From assembly GCF_016008875.1 (NCBI RefSeq), contig NZ_JADTQG010000007.1, forward strand, positions 186,001 to 250,000: 64,000 bases of DNA. The letters are read 5' to 3'. The translations under genes and the position numbers were made by a program. This DNA comes from Ectopseudomonas mendocina. Lineage in GTDB: Bacteria > Pseudomonadota > Gammaproteobacteria > Pseudomonadales > Pseudomonadaceae. Positions 53,419-63,529 of the stretch are shown here, in pieces. The notes beneath the pieces were generated by a model. That model ran no database searches and was not told the origin of the DNA. It saw only the letters and a program-made list of their open reading frames with translations. The first letter of the stretch is position 1, and every line of letters starts with the position of its first letter.

Positions 53419-54813
53419 ATGAGCCGCACCGAAACTGACAGCATCGGCCCCATCGAAGTCCCCAACGACGCCTACTGGGGCGCGCAGACCCAGCGTTCGC
53501 TGATCAACTTTGCCATCGGCCAGGAGCGCATGCCGCTGGCCGTGCTGCACGCGCTGGCGCTGATCAAGAAAGCCGCTGCACGGGTCAACAGCCGCAGCGG
53601 CGAGCTGCCGGCTGATATCGCACGGCTTATCGAGCAGGCCGCCGACGAAGTGCTCGAAGGCCAGCACGACTCGCAGTTCCCCCTGGTGGTCTGGCAGACC
53701 GGCAGCGGTACGCAGAGCAACATGAACGTCAACGAGGTGATCGCAGGCCGCGCCAACGAATTGGCTGGTGGCCAGCGCGGCGGCAAGACTCCGGTCCACC
53801 CTAACGACCACGTCAACCGCGCGCAGAGCTCCAACGACTGCTTCCCCACTGCCATGCATATTGCCGCCGTCCAGGGCGTTCGCCATTGCCTGCTGCCGGC
53901 GCTGGCCGAGCTGCGTGACGGTCTGCAGGAGCAGGCGCAGCGCCACGCCAACCTGGTCAAGACCGGGCGCACCCATATGATGGACGCCACGCCAATCACC
54001 TTCGGCCAGGAGCTGTCTGCCTTCGTCGCCCAGCTCGGCCATGCCGAAGCGGCGATTCGCGCCGCCCTGCCCGCCGTCTGTGAACTGGCCCAGGGCGGCA
54101 CCGCCGTCGGCACGGGTTTGAATGCGCCGGCCGGTTTCGCCGAGGCCATTGCCGCCGAACTGGCGGCCCTCTCCGGCCTGCCGCTGACCAGCGCACCGAA
54201 CAAGTTCGCCGCACTGTCCGGGCATGAGCCGCTGGTGCAACTCTCCGGCGCGCTGAAAACCCTCGCCGTGGCCTTGATGAAACTGGCCAACGACCTGCGC
54301 CTGCTCGGCTCGGGCCCGCGCGCCGGCTTCGCCGAGGTACGCCTGCCGGCCAACGAGCCAGGCAGTTCGATCATGCCCGGCAAGGTCAACCCGACCCAGT
54401 GCGAAGCGCTGTCGATGCTCGCCTGCCAGGTGCTGGGCAACGATGCCACCATCAGCTTCGCAGCCAGCCAGGGGCACTTGCAACTCAACGTGTTCAAGCC
54501 GGTGATCATCCATAACCTGCTGCAGTCGATCCGCCTGCTCGCCGACGGCTGCCGTAACTTCCAGCAGCACTGCGTGGCCGACCTGCAGCCGGATGCTGCA
54601 CAGATGGCCGCGCACCTGGAAAACGGCCTGATGCTGGTGACAGCGCTCAATCCCCACATCGGCTACGACAAAGCCGCTGAGATCGCCAAGAAGGCCTACG
54701 CCGAAGGCAGCACGCTGCGCCAGGCAGCACTGCAACTCGGTTATCTGAACGAAGAGGAGTTCGACCAATGGGTCAGGCCGCAAGACATGCTCGGAGCCGG
54801 GCGGCATGAGTGA
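53419..54813 (+). CDS. fumC: Class II fumarate hydratase
   Basis: A 464-residue enzyme with GGAG before the ATG. It starts [24 protein letters not shown]. The active-site elements are [40 protein letters not shown] and the fumarase signature [11 protein letters not shown]. It interconverts fumarate and malate without an iron-sulfur cluster, usually under iron limitation or oxidative stress in Pseudomonas. It overlaps the following flavodoxin-fold gene by eight bases. Confidence 0.96.
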   Translation: MSRTETDSIGPIEVPNDAYWGAQTQRSLINFAIGQERMPLAVLHALALIKKAAARVNSRSGELPADIARLIEQAADEVLEGQHDSQFPLVVWQTGSGTQSNMNVNEVIAGRANELAGGQRGGKTPVHPNDHVNRAQSSNDCFPTAMHIAAVQGVRHCLLPALAELRDGLQEQAQRHANLVKTGRTHMMDATPITFGQELSAFVAQLGHAEAAIRAALPAVCELAQGGTAVGTGLNAPAGFAEAIAAELAALSGLPLTSAPNKFAALSGHEPLVQLSGALKTLAVALMKLANDLRLLGSGPRAGFAEVRLPANEPGSSIMPGKVNPTQCEALSMLACQVLGNDATISFAASQGHLQLNVFKPVIIHNLLQSIRLLADGCRNFQQHCVADLQPDAAQMAAHLENGLMLVTALNPHIGYDKAAEIAKKAYAEGSTLRQAALQLGYLNEEEFDQWVRPQDMLGAGRHE

Positions 54814-55423
54814 GGGCAAGAGCGGTGCCACACCGCTGGAAGGCGATGGCAAACGAATCCTGCTGATTCTTGGCACGCCGAAAAAGGACAGCCTCTGCCA
54901 TGCTCTGGCTGACGCCTATACCCACGGCGCACGCGGCAAGGGCCATGTAGTCCGCCAGTTGAGACTGGGTGAAATGCAGTTCGACCCGATACTGCGCGAC
55001 GGTTACGAACAGAGCCAGAGCCTGGAGCCGGACCTGCTGGAAGCACAGCGCCTGATCCACTGGGCCGAACATCTGGTGTTCGTCTACCCGGTGTGGTGGG
55101 GCGGCATACCGGCCTTGCTCAAGGGCTTCTTCGACCGGGTATTCCTACCCGGTTTCGCCTTCAAGTACCGCAACCGCTCGCAGCTCTGGGACAAGCTGCT
55201 CAGCGGCCGCAGCGCCGACCTGCTGGTGACCATGGACACGCCACGCTGGTACTTCCGCTGGATCTACGATGCCCCGGCGCATCGGCAGATGGTGCGCACC
55301 ATCCTCGGTTTCTGCGGTATCAAGACCCGCCGCCTGAACGAGTTCGCCCCGGTGCGCCCGTCCGGCGAAGAGCAGCGTCAGAGCTGGCTGCGCAAGGCTG
55401 AAACGCTGGGAAGCAGCGTTTAA
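54806..55423 (+). CDS. NAD(P)H-dependent flavodoxin-fold oxidoreductase
   Basis: A 205-residue protein of the NQO1/MdaB-like group. [21 protein letters not shown] is the FMN/FAD phosphate loop, [33 protein letters not shown] is the family hallmark, and the helix around [14 protein letters not shown] closes the fold. It likely performs two-electron quinone reduction. The ATG overlaps the end of fumC. Convergent with the EamA gene, with only six bases between stops. Confidence 0.88.
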   Translation: MSEGKSGATPLEGDGKRILLILGTPKKDSLCHALADAYTHGARGKGHVVRQLRLGEMQFDPILRDGYEQSQSLEPDLLEAQRLIHWAEHLVFVYPVWWGGIPALLKGFFDRVFLPGFAFKYRNRSQLWDKLLSGRSADLLVTMDTPRWYFRWIYDAPAHRQMVRTILGFCGIKTRRLNEFAPVRPSGEEQRQSWLRKAETLGSSV

Positions 55424-55429
55424 ACGTCG

Positions 55430-56380
55430 TCAGGACCTGGCCTTGCGCGCCCGCAGAGCCGCCATCAGCGACGGGCCAAGCGCGGTGAGTGCCGAGCCGA
55501 GCACGACCACCACCGCACCGGCATAGGCGATCCAGTTGACCTGTTCGGGCAGCACGTGGTCCGGCCACCAGGTCGAAGCCAGGGCTACGGAAACGAAAGT
55601 CACCAGCGGGGTCAGCGCCAGGGTCGCACTGACCCTGGAGGCTTCCCAGTGCGCCAACGCCTCGGCAAAAGCGCCGTAGGCCACCAGGGTGTTCAGGCAG
55701 CAGGCCAGCAGCAGCCAACCCTGGAGCGGGCTCAGCTCCAGCACTTGCAAGGGATGCGCCCAGGGCGTCAGCAACAGAGCGCAGGCCAGGTAGATGACCA
55801 TCATCACCTGCACGGAGCTCCACGAGGTGAGCAGCTGCTTCTGCGCCAGGCCATAGAAAGTCCAGACGAAGGCCGCAGCCAGCACGGTCAACACGCCGGT
55901 GGTGTAGGTCGTAAGCGAGGTCAGCAGCTCACCCAGGCGCTGATTGAAGAACAGACCGAAGCCCAGCAGCATCACCATCAGGCCCAGCGCCTGGCCCAGA
56001 CTGAAACGCTCGCGAAAGACGAACAGACTGCTGATCAGCAACAGGATCGGTGCGACCTGAATCACCAGCTGCGTGGTTCCGGGACTCAGCAGATTGAGCC
56101 CGACCAGATACAGCACGTAGTTGCACGTCAGCCCACCGACGGCCAGCGCCAGAAGCCAGCCGCCCTTGCGCCCGAGCGGGCGAAAACGCGGTAAGCGCCG
56201 AGTCGCCGCCAGATAGGCGAACAACAAGGAGCCCGCCACGGCCAGGCGATACCAGGTGACGGTTACCGGGTCCATCACCTGGAGAACTTCTTTGAGCTTG
56301 ATTGGCAGGATGCCCCAGAGCACGGAAGTGATCAGGGCGAGCAGCAGGCCGTACATCCAACGGCCGGAGGAAATGTGCAT
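55430..56380 (-). CDS. EamA/DMT family transporter
   Basis: A 316-residue inner-membrane protein from the ATG at 56380 (GAGG upstream; an ATG five codons earlier is less well placed). Ten hydrophobic segments in two EamA repeats; the first contains TWYRLAVAGSLLFAYLA and the loop GTTQLVIQVAPILLLISSLFVFRERFSLGQALGLMVMLLGF typical of RarD/YdcZ-like exporters. Substrate unknown. Confidence 0.9.
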   Translation of the reverse strand: MHISSGRWMYGLLLALITSVLWGILPIKLKEVLQVMDPVTVTWYRLAVAGSLLFAYLAATRRLPRFRPLGRKGGWLLALAVGGLTCNYVLYLVGLNLLSPGTTQLVIQVAPILLLISSLFVFRERFSLGQALGLMVMLLGFGLFFNQRLGELLTSLTTYTTGVLTVLAAAFVWTFYGLAQKQLLTSWSSVQVMMVIYLACALLLTPWAHPLQVLELSPLQGWLLLACCLNTLVAYGAFAEALAHWEASRVSATLALTPLVTFVSVALASTWWPDHVLPEQVNWIAYAGAVVVVLGSALTALGPSLMAALRARKARS

Positions 56381-56656
56381 GGTGACCTCAGGCAAGCGGT
56401 CGACAGAGCACGTCGTCCGCAGCCGACCATTTTAGGAGAGGTGAGGTCATCGACACAGCAACAGTTCGGACGGGCAGACGAGCCCAACTGTACTGCTCAA
56501 GATTCAGACCTGCCGACAGATTGGCGTCAAATATCTAAAAAATCGCTAAAATCTACAAAAAATGCGGCCAAAATCGACCATTTGTCGTTTTGCCAGGTGC
56601 ACCGTTTCGCTTGTATTAGGCTTGAATCATCCAGCCCCTCAGATGGAGCTTTCATC

Positions 56657-56917
56657 ATGTTCGGCCAACGTATCGCTGACTCGCACCCAGGCACGCATTA
56701 CCGCAGTTCTCGCGTCAGCGCCGTCAATGGCCAGTATTTCTTTGCCACCCGCGAAGGCACGCTGGAAGGTCCGTTTCTCTCCCGCCACGATGCCGAGCAA
56801 AGCATCACGCGCTATATCGAGCGCATGGCCATGTCCGACAAGCTGCTGCGCCACAGCAGCGAACACATCGACAACCTGCAGCGCCGCGAAGCGATCAAGC
56901 ACAATCAGGAGCTCTGA
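56657..56917 (+). CDS. Small DUF6316-type protein
   Basis: An 86-residue protein with GGAG before the ATG at 56657. It contains HYRSSRVSAVNGQYFFATREGTLEGPFLSRHDAEQSITRYIERM, a short strand-rich domain common in small Pseudomonas proteins that resemble a GYF/DUF-type reader, and a helical tail. An AT-rich promoter region precedes it (around 56530-56580). Function unknown. Confidence 0.75.
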   Translation: MFGQRIADSHPGTHYRSSRVSAVNGQYFFATREGTLEGPFLSRHDAEQSITRYIERMAMSDKLLRHSSEHIDNLQRREAIKHNQEL

Positions 56918-56926
56918 ACGCTCGCG

Positions 56927-57916
56927 CTACAAACGTGCCAGTCCCAGATCCTCTCGATGCGCCGCAAGGTGCGGCAGCACCGCGGCCAGCAGCGGCTCCT
57001 TGAAGGCATCCTGAAAGCGATGCGCCAAACCCGGAATCAGCTTGAGTTCGGCGCCCTTGATATGCGCCGCCACATGCACGCCGTGCATCACCGGCAGGAG
57101 CGGGTCGGCGGTGCCGTGCACCACCAGCGTCGGCACTTTCAGGCGATTGAGCAGCTCAACTCGGCTCGACTCGGCGAGAATCGCCAGCAACTGACGTTGC
57201 ACGCCTTCGGGATTGAACGACCGGTTATAGGCCACTTCGGCCTGGTGCAGCAACAAGGCGCGATCATCATGTACCGAAGGACTGCCGAGCGCCGCGAGCA
57301 GATCGGCCTGCTGCTGCAGAGCGGCCTCACGACTACCGGCCTCCCGCCGCGCCAGCAGGGCCACCAGGGCATCGCTGGGCGCCGGCAAGCCTTGCGCACC
57401 CGAGCTGGTCATCACCAACGTCAGGCTAAGGACGCGCTGCGGCGACAGATCGGCCAGGTGCTGGGCGATCATTCCGCCCATGCTCGCGCCCAGGACGTGG
57501 AAGGCATCGACACCGAGACTGTCCATCAACGCCAGGGCATCGCTCGCCATGTCACGCAGGTGATAAGGCGCGCCGAGCGACAGCCCCAGGCGGTAACGCA
57601 GCACTTCGTAAGGCAGATTGATGCTCGGCGCCGGCTTGCGCCAGCTGCTCAGCCCCACATCGCGATTGTCGAAACGCACGACGCGAAAGCCCTGCTCACA
57701 CAGGCGCTCGACCACTTCGTCAGGCCAGTGGATCAGTTGTCCGCCCAGGCCCATGACCAGCAGCAGCGTCGGGTCGCGCTCGCTACCGACACTCTGGTAG
57801 GCCAGGCGCACGTCGCCGACGTCGGCATACCGGGTTGGCTCGGAAATATCACAACGGTTGGCCGCAAAAGACGGCAGGCCGCACAGCATCGCGACCACAA
57901 AAATGAATGCACGCAT
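56927..57916 (-). CDS. Exported alpha/beta hydrolase
   Basis: A 329-residue protein from the ATG at 57916; the signal peptide is about 1-18 (PSFA-AN). The nucleophile elbow is HVLGASMGGMIAQ (S145), the acid is probably in VVHGTADPLLPV and the histidine in PGLAHRFQDAF. An oxyanion-hole loop LVMGLGGQLIHWP is present. It resembles exported esterases/thioesterases of the abhydrolase_1 group. Substrate unknown. Confidence 0.88.
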   Translation of the reverse strand: MRAFIFVVAMLCGLPSFAANRCDISEPTRYADVGDVRLAYQSVGSERDPTLLLVMGLGGQLIHWPDEVVERLCEQGFRVVRFDNRDVGLSSWRKPAPSINLPYEVLRYRLGLSLGAPYHLRDMASDALALMDSLGVDAFHVLGASMGGMIAQHLADLSPQRVLSLTLVMTSSGAQGLPAPSDALVALLARREAGSREAALQQQADLLAALGSPSVHDDRALLLHQAEVAYNRSFNPEGVQRQLLAILAESSRVELLNRLKVPTLVVHGTADPLLPVMHGVHVAAHIKGAELKLIPGLAHRFQDAFKEPLLAAVLPHLAAHREDLGLARL

Positions 57917-58114
57917 GAAAACACCAGAAACGCAGAACCCCACTGGAACGCGATTCTGGTGAAAGTCGTTCGACTGCGCTGCCACACAAGCATGACAGTT
58001 TGATGAAGGAGGACGAACGGTCGGCGGTCAGGTGACGACAGCGGCCGGCCATAGCGTCGCGCCATGAAGCCCCTCGCTACGCGGGAGGAGCTTCAGCCAC
58101 GACAACCTGGAACA

Positions 58115-60403
58115 TCAGGCCAGCTCGGCACGCAATTGCCTGGCCGCCGCGACCATATTCACCAGTGCTGCCTCGGTCTCAGGCCAGGCGCGGGTTTTCA
58201 GGCCGCAATCGGGGTTGACCCACAACCGCTCCAGTGGAATCCGCTGCGCCGCCTTACGCAGCAGGTTGGCCATCTCGGCGCTGTCCGGCACACGTGGCGA
58301 GTGGATGTCGTAGACGCCTGGGCCAATCTCGTTGGGATAATCGAAGCGCTCGAAGGCCTCCAGCAACTCCATGTCCGAACGTGAAGTCTCGATGGTGATC
58401 ACGTCGGCATCCATCGCCGCGATGGACTCGATCACGTCGTTGAACTCGCTGTAGCACATGTGAGTGTGGATCTGGGTTTCGTCACGTACGCCACTGGCGG
58501 TCAAGCGAAAGGCTTCGGTGGCCCAGTCCAGGTAATGCTGCCAGGCGGCCTTGCGCAGCGGCAGGCCTTCGCGGAACGCAGCTTCGTCGATCTGGATGAT
58601 CCTGATGCCCGCGGCCTCCAGATCCACCACCTCGTCGCGAATCGCCAACGCCAGCTGCCGCACCTGCACTTCGCGGGACACATCCTCGCGCGGGAAGGAC
58701 CACATCAGCATGGTCACCGGGCCGGTCAACATACCCTTCACCACCTTGTCGGTCAGACTCTGGGCATAGCGGATCCACCCCACGCTCATGGCCTGCGGGC
58801 GACTCAGATCGCCGACGATCACTGCCGGTTTGACGCAACGCGAGCCATAGCTCTGCACCCAGCCGAAGCGGGTGAAGGCGTAGCCGTCGAGCTGCTCGGC
58901 GAAGTACTCGACCATGTCGTTGCGCTCGGCCTCGCCGTGCACCAGCACATCCAGGCCGAGGCGTTCCTGCGTCCGTACGGCTTCACGTATTTCGCCGTGC
59001 ATGGCCTCAAGGTAATCGGCAGCGCCGAGTTTGCCCTGCTTGAACGCCTGGCGTGCCAGGCGGATGGCCGAAGTCTGCGGGAACGAACCGATACTGCTGG
59101 TCGGCAGCACCGGCAACTGCAGGCGCTCGCGCTGTTTGCCGATACGCTCGGCGAATGGCGACTGACGCTGGGCATGACGCGGGCGAGTCGCCGCCAAACG
59201 CGCCTGAACCTCGGGCTTGTGAATGCGCGTCGATGCAGCGCGAGCAGCCTGTACCGCACGGCTGGCCTCCAGTGCAGCCTGTACAGAGGCATCATCCGGC
59301 GCCTCCAGTGCCCTGCCGAGCACGGCAACCTCCGCGCATTTCTGTACGGCGAAGGCGAGCCAGCCCTTCAGTTCGGCGTCGAGTTGATCCTCGCGCGCCA
59401 GGTCCACCGGGCTGTGGAGCAGCGAGCAGGACGGCGCCACCCACAACCGCCCGCCCAGACGTTCGTGAGCGTGACGCAGCACCTCCAGGGCCTTGTCCAG
59501 ATCGCAGCGCCAGACATTGCGGCCGTTGACTACGCCCAGCGACAGCACCTTGTAGGCCGGCAGGCGATCGAGAATGGTCGGGTACTGCTCCGGCGCCCGC
59601 ACCAGGTCGATATGCAGGCCATCCACCGGCAGGTTGGCTGCCAGGCCGAGGTTGTCTTCCAGGCCGCCGAAATAGGTGGCGATCAGCTTCTTGCAGGGTT
59701 CGCGCTGGATCAGGTTGTAGGCACGCTCGAAGGCGTTCTTCCAGTCCTGCGGCAAATCCAGCGCCAGAATCGGTTCGTCGATCTGCACCCACTCCACGCC
59801 TTGCGCAGCCAGGCGCTGGAGAATCTCGCCATACACCGGCAGCAGACGCTCGAGCAGCTCCAGCTTGTCAAAATCAGCGCCTTTGGCCTTGCCCAGCCAT
59901 AAATAGGTCAGCGGGCCGATCAGTATCGGTTTGACCCGATGGCCAAGGGCATGCGCCTCCTCCACCTCTTCGAACAACTGCTCCCAGCTCAGGGCGAACT
60001 GCTGGTCAGCGCTGAATTCCGGTACCAGGTAGTGGTAGTTGGTGTCGAACCACTTGGTCAGCTCCTGCGCATGAGCGCCGTTACAGCAGCTGTTTCTGAC
60101 GCCGCGGGCCATGGCGCACAGCGTCTCCAGTGTCGGCTTGCCGTCCGCCGGACGGAAGCGCTCGGGAATCACGCCGAAAGCCAGCGAATGACCGAGCACT
60201 TGGTCGTACCAGGCAAAGTCGCCCACCGGCAGCAGGTCGATGCCGGCGTCCTTCTGCAACTGCCAGTGCTCGGCGCGCAGGCGCTGACCGACCGCACGCA
60301 GGCCAGCTTCATCCAGCTCGCCTTGCCAGTGCGCTTCGAGGGCTTTTTTCAGTTCACGGTCACGACCGATACGCGGGAAACCGAGGGAATGGGACAGGGC
60401 CAT
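58115..60403 (-). CDS. metE: Cobalamin-independent methionine synthase
   Basis: A 762-residue enzyme of full length starting [23 protein letters not shown]. Two homologous barrels: the N-terminal one has [18 protein letters not shown], and the catalytic C-terminal one has [29 protein letters not shown], the zinc-site [16 protein letters not shown] and NPDCGLKTR. It transfers a methyl group from 5-methyltetrahydropteroyl-glutamate to homocysteine. Divergent from metR with a MetR box between them. Confidence 0.97.
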   Translation of the reverse strand: MALSHSLGFPRIGRDRELKKALEAHWQGELDEAGLRAVGQRLRAEHWQLQKDAGIDLLPVGDFAWYDQVLGHSLAFGVIPERFRPADGKPTLETLCAMARGVRNSCCNGAHAQELTKWFDTNYHYLVPEFSADQQFALSWEQLFEEVEEAHALGHRVKPILIGPLTYLWLGKAKGADFDKLELLERLLPVYGEILQRLAAQGVEWVQIDEPILALDLPQDWKNAFERAYNLIQREPCKKLIATYFGGLEDNLGLAANLPVDGLHIDLVRAPEQYPTILDRLPAYKVLSLGVVNGRNVWRCDLDKALEVLRHAHERLGGRLWVAPSCSLLHSPVDLAREDQLDAELKGWLAFAVQKCAEVAVLGRALEAPDDASVQAALEASRAVQAARAASTRIHKPEVQARLAATRPRHAQRQSPFAERIGKQRERLQLPVLPTSSIGSFPQTSAIRLARQAFKQGKLGAADYLEAMHGEIREAVRTQERLGLDVLVHGEAERNDMVEYFAEQLDGYAFTRFGWVQSYGSRCVKPAVIVGDLSRPQAMSVGWIRYAQSLTDKVVKGMLTGPVTMLMWSFPREDVSREVQVRQLALAIRDEVVDLEAAGIRIIQIDEAAFREGLPLRKAAWQHYLDWATEAFRLTASGVRDETQIHTHMCYSEFNDVIESIAAMDADVITIETSRSDMELLEAFERFDYPNEIGPGVYDIHSPRVPDSAEMANLLRKAAQRIPLERLWVNPDCGLKTRAWPETEAALVNMVAAARQLRAELA

Positions 60404-60513
60404 GACTTGACGCTCCACAATAAATCGAGATGGCGCCATTTTCGGCATCGGCCATGAGTGAGACAAACTCAAGATTTTCGCCTTGATCTATAGATTTACT
60501 CATGTAGGCTGTA

Positions 60514-60526
60514 TGAAGCATATTCA
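60514..60526. promoter_or_regulatory. MetR binding site in the metE-metR gap
   Basis: TGAA-GCATA-TTCA matches the MetR consensus TGAANNNNNTTCA exactly, 57 bases before the metR start and 111 before metE. Confidence 0.8.
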
Positions 60527-60570
60527 TCCAGCTCTGAAACTGGATGAGTGAAACCTTCGCAGAGACCGCC

Positions 60571-61488
60571 ATGCTCGAGCTACGCCACCTGAAGACCCTG
60601 CACGCCCTGCGCGAAACCGACAGCCTGGTAGAGGCAGCCGAGCGCTTGCATCTGACCCAGTCGGCACTGTCACACCAGTTCAAGGAGCTGGAGGAGCGCC
60701 TTGGCCTGCAGTTGTTCGTGCGCAAGACCAAGCCGGTGCGTTTCACCAGTGCCGGCCTGCGCCTGCTGCAGCTGGCCGACGCTACCCTGCCCCTGCTGCG
60801 CGGCGCCGAACGCGACCTGGCGCGCCTGGCCGGCGGCACTGCCGGCCGCCTGCATATGGCCATCGAATGCCACAGCTGCTTCCAGTGGCTGATGCCGACC
60901 ATCGACCAGTTCCGCGATGCCTGGCCGGAAGTGGAGCTGGACCTGGCCTCGGGTTTCTCCTTCGCCCCGCTGCCGGCACTGGCCCGTGGCGACCTGGATC
61001 TGGTGGTGACCTCAGATCCGATCGAGCTGGCGGGCATCACATACGTGCCGCTGTTCACCTACGAAGCCCAGCTGGCGGTCGCCAATCAGCATCGCCTGGC
61101 CTCCAGGGCCTTCATCCAGCCCGAGGACCTGGCCAGTGAAACCCTGATCACCTACCCCATCGAGCGCGACCGCCTGGACATCTTCACCCGCTTTCTCGAA
61201 CCAGCCGACGTCGAGCCGGCGCAGGTTCGTACCTCCGAGCTGACGGTAATGATGATGCAACTGGTGGCCAGCGGCCGTGGCGTCTGTGGCCTGCCCAACT
61301 GGGCGCTGCACGAATACAGCTCGCGGGGCTACGTCAGCGCCAAGCGTCTGGGCGAGAAAGGTCTGTACTGCACGCTGTACGCGGCGATCCGCAGCGACAT
61401 GCTCGACGCGCCCTTCATGCGCGATTTCCTGCTGACGGCCAAGGACACCTCCTTCGCCAGCCTTGAGGGTGTCAGCGTGGCGCGCTGA
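60571..61488 (+). CDS. metR: LysR-family regulator MetR
   Basis: A 305-residue regulator starting MLELRHLKTLHALRETDSLVEAAERLHLTQSALSHQFKELEERLG, the normal MetR N-terminus; an ATG nine codons upstream is not needed. The co-inducer domain follows from about 90 (GRLHMAIECHSCFQWLMPTI). It activates metE with homocysteine as co-inducer. Divergent position over a TGAANNNNNTTCA box supports the assignment. Confidence 0.94.
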   Translation: MLELRHLKTLHALRETDSLVEAAERLHLTQSALSHQFKELEERLGLQLFVRKTKPVRFTSAGLRLLQLADATLPLLRGAERDLARLAGGTAGRLHMAIECHSCFQWLMPTIDQFRDAWPEVELDLASGFSFAPLPALARGDLDLVVTSDPIELAGITYVPLFTYEAQLAVANQHRLASRAFIQPEDLASETLITYPIERDRLDIFTRFLEPADVEPAQVRTSELTVMMMQLVASGRGVCGLPNWALHEYSSRGYVSAKRLGEKGLYCTLYAAIRSDMLDAPFMRDFLLTAKDTSFASLEGVSVAR

Positions 61489-61722
61489 GCCAGCTAGGCA
61501 GAACGCTGGTTCACGCCGATGAAAAGCTGCACCCGCCCCGTGGCGGGACTGCCACACAAGAACAGCGCAGGCGCCACTGACGTGTAGAACCGGCGCCCCG
61601 CTGCGAAGCGTTCGACAACACCCCGCAAAACTAACAACTTCGCCCCTAGGCGGGCTCCTACACGAAAGCGTTTGATGCGCTAGCCGCAATTTCCTTGTTA
61701 CAACTCCCACCTTGCCGCATCG

Positions 61723-61753
61723 TGACCAACAGTCATAGCATGACCACCGGTCA
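61723..61753. promoter_or_regulatory. Tandem operator candidates for the TetR regulator
   Basis: TGACCACCGGTCA (61741-61753) is a perfect 5-3-5 palindrome, and TGACCAACAGTCA (61723-61735) is an imperfect copy 18 bases upstream. They end 20 bases before the tetR start codon. Confidence 0.55.
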
Positions 61754-61773
61754 CAATCTTTGGTGGAAAGCCC

Positions 61774-62430
61774 ATGCGCTACCAGGATCAACTCTTCCAG
61801 CAACGCGAAAGCGCTCTGCTCGAAGCCGCCCGCCAGCTGTTCCAGAATCACTCCTGGGATCGCGTCACCATTGCCGAGGTGGCGCGCCATGCCGGCATCG
61901 GTAAAGGCACCGTTTACAAGCACTTCTCCAGCAAGGAAGCGCTCTATGCGCGCCTGGTGCTGGATTGTTCGCGCCAGCACCTGGCCGAGCTGCAGGACAT
62001 CGCCCGCAACGCGCCCACGGAAACTGCCATGCGCCGGGTCATTCGCCGCGCCTTCGAATTGCTGCAGGCTGACCCACTGCAGGCGCAGCTTTGCCTGCTG
62101 TGTGACCGCCCGGCCTTTCAGGAGCGCCTGGAGGCGCCCTACCGCGCCCAGTTCGTCGAGTTGGAAGGCCATTACATGAAGCTGTTCAGCGGCCTTCTGC
62201 AAGACAGCTTCAGCGACCTGCAGCTCTCCCCCGCGCACTGCCAACACCTTTTGTGGGGCGTGGAGGCCTGCGTTAACGGCGTCATGACGCGCATCGCCTC
62301 CGGCGGTTTCGCGCACTGGGCCGAATACATCGAACTGGGCGCGTACTTCGACCGCGTTACCGACTTCATCATCGCCGGCCTGCAGGGCCAGGCCGCCGCG
62401 CTGCTGGCAGCGCCCGCCACCAACGAGTAA
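61774..62430 (+). CDS. TetR/AcrR-family regulator of the efflux operon
   Basis: A 218-residue regulator. The helix-turn-helix is in LLEAARQLFQNHSWDRVTIAEVARHAGIGKGTVYKHFSSKEALY (about 15-58); the rest is the helical ligand domain with a C-terminal hydrophobic helix. It heads an operon with an RND adaptor and permease. The tandem TGACC-N3-GGTCA sites in front suggest autorepression of the whole operon. Confidence 0.92.
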   Translation: MRYQDQLFQQRESALLEAARQLFQNHSWDRVTIAEVARHAGIGKGTVYKHFSSKEALYARLVLDCSRQHLAELQDIARNAPTETAMRRVIRRAFELLQADPLQAQLCLLCDRPAFQERLEAPYRAQFVELEGHYMKLFSGLLQDSFSDLQLSPAHCQHLLWGVEACVNGVMTRIASGGFAHWAEYIELGAYFDRVTDFIIAGLQGQAAALLAAPATNE

Positions 62431-62439
62431 GCCATCGCC

Positions 62440-63528
62440 ATGTTCGCGCAACTCAGCAAACGTCCCTGGATCATCGCCGTCATCATCGCCATCGTGCTGC
62501 TGCTCTGGCTGCTCAGCGGCGACCGCTTCGTCGCGCGCGACGAGGTACAGGCCGAACCCGATAAACCGGCCACGAGCGCCGAACTCGCCCGTGTAGAAGT
62601 GACGTGGCTGGCAGCTCAGCCCATGCAGCGCCAGCATGTGGTGCAGGGACAGATCGAGGCTTGGCGCCGCGTGGAACTGCGCGCCCAGGTCAGCGGCAGC
62701 GTGCAGAATCTGGATCAGGACAAGGGCAACCGCGTCGCCGCCGACCAGGTGCTGCTCAGCCTCTCGCCTGATGACCGTCCGGCCCAGGTCGCGCGCAGCG
62801 AGGCCGATGTTCGTCAGCGGCAAAGCGACGTCACCGCGGCCAAACGCCTGCGTGAGCGCAGCCTGGTTTCGGCCAACGAACTGATGCGCCTGGAGAGCGA
62901 GCTGGCCAAGGCCCGCGCCGAACTCGACAGCGCCCGCCTGCAGCAACGCAACACCAAGATCAGGGCACCGTTCGCCGGCATCTACGACCAGCGCATGGTC
63001 GAGCTGGGCGACTTCGTTCAACCCGGCCAGAGCCTGCTGACCCTAGTGGACATCGACCGCCTCAAGGTCAGCGCGCAGATCGCCCAGCAGCAGGTGACCC
63101 AGCTCGAACTGGGCCAGCCGGTGAAAGTGGAGCTGCTCGACGGCCGCACGCTGCAGGGCGAACTGCACTTCATCGCTGCCGCCGCCGACCCGGGCTCGCG
63201 CAGCTTCCGCATCGAGGTCAAGGTGGACAACCCGGACGGCCTGCGCCTGGCCGGTGCCAGCGCCACGCTGCATATCCAGACCGGCGAAGCCATGGCTCAT
63301 CGTCTTTCCCCCGCCCTGCTCAGCCTGGACGAAAACGGCCGCCACGGCGTCAAGTGGGTCAACGATGCGCAGCGCGTGGAGTTCACCCCGGTCGAGCTGA
63401 TCAGCGTCGACAACCAGGGCGCCTGGGTCAGCGGCCTGCCGTCCAAGGTGGCGTTGATCACCCTTGGCCAGGGCTTCGTCCAGCCCGGCCAGCAGGTGAA
63501 TGCGCAACTCGCGGCCGAGGGCAGTTGA
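62440..63528 (+). CDS. RND efflux periplasmic adaptor subunit
   Basis: A 362-residue membrane fusion protein with an N-terminal membrane anchor (about 8-26). The biotinyl-lipoyl-like halves are around VVQGQIEAWRRVELRAQVSGSV and FAGIYDQRMVELGDFVQPGQSLLTLVDIDRLKV. An alpha-hairpin of about 65 residues lies between, and beta-barrel and membrane-proximal domains follow (to about 340). It links the inner-membrane pump to an outer-membrane channel not seen here. It starts nine bases after tetR. Confidence 0.92.
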   Translation: MFAQLSKRPWIIAVIIAIVLLLWLLSGDRFVARDEVQAEPDKPATSAELARVEVTWLAAQPMQRQHVVQGQIEAWRRVELRAQVSGSVQNLDQDKGNRVAADQVLLSLSPDDRPAQVARSEADVRQRQSDVTAAKRLRERSLVSANELMRLESELAKARAELDSARLQQRNTKIRAPFAGIYDQRMVELGDFVQPGQSLLTLVDIDRLKVSAQIAQQQVTQLELGQPVKVELLDGRTLQGELHFIAAAADPGSRSFRIEVKVDNPDGLRLAGASATLHIQTGEAMAHRLSPALLSLDENGRHGVKWVNDAQRVEFTPVELISVDNQGAWVSGLPSKVALITLGQGFVQPGQQVNAQLAAEGS

Positions 63529-63529
63529 A

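Noticed and set aside
53380-54876. 498-codon minus-strand frame across fumC
   Set aside because: Shadow of fumC; the plus strand encodes the [11 protein letters not shown] signature and full-length enzyme.
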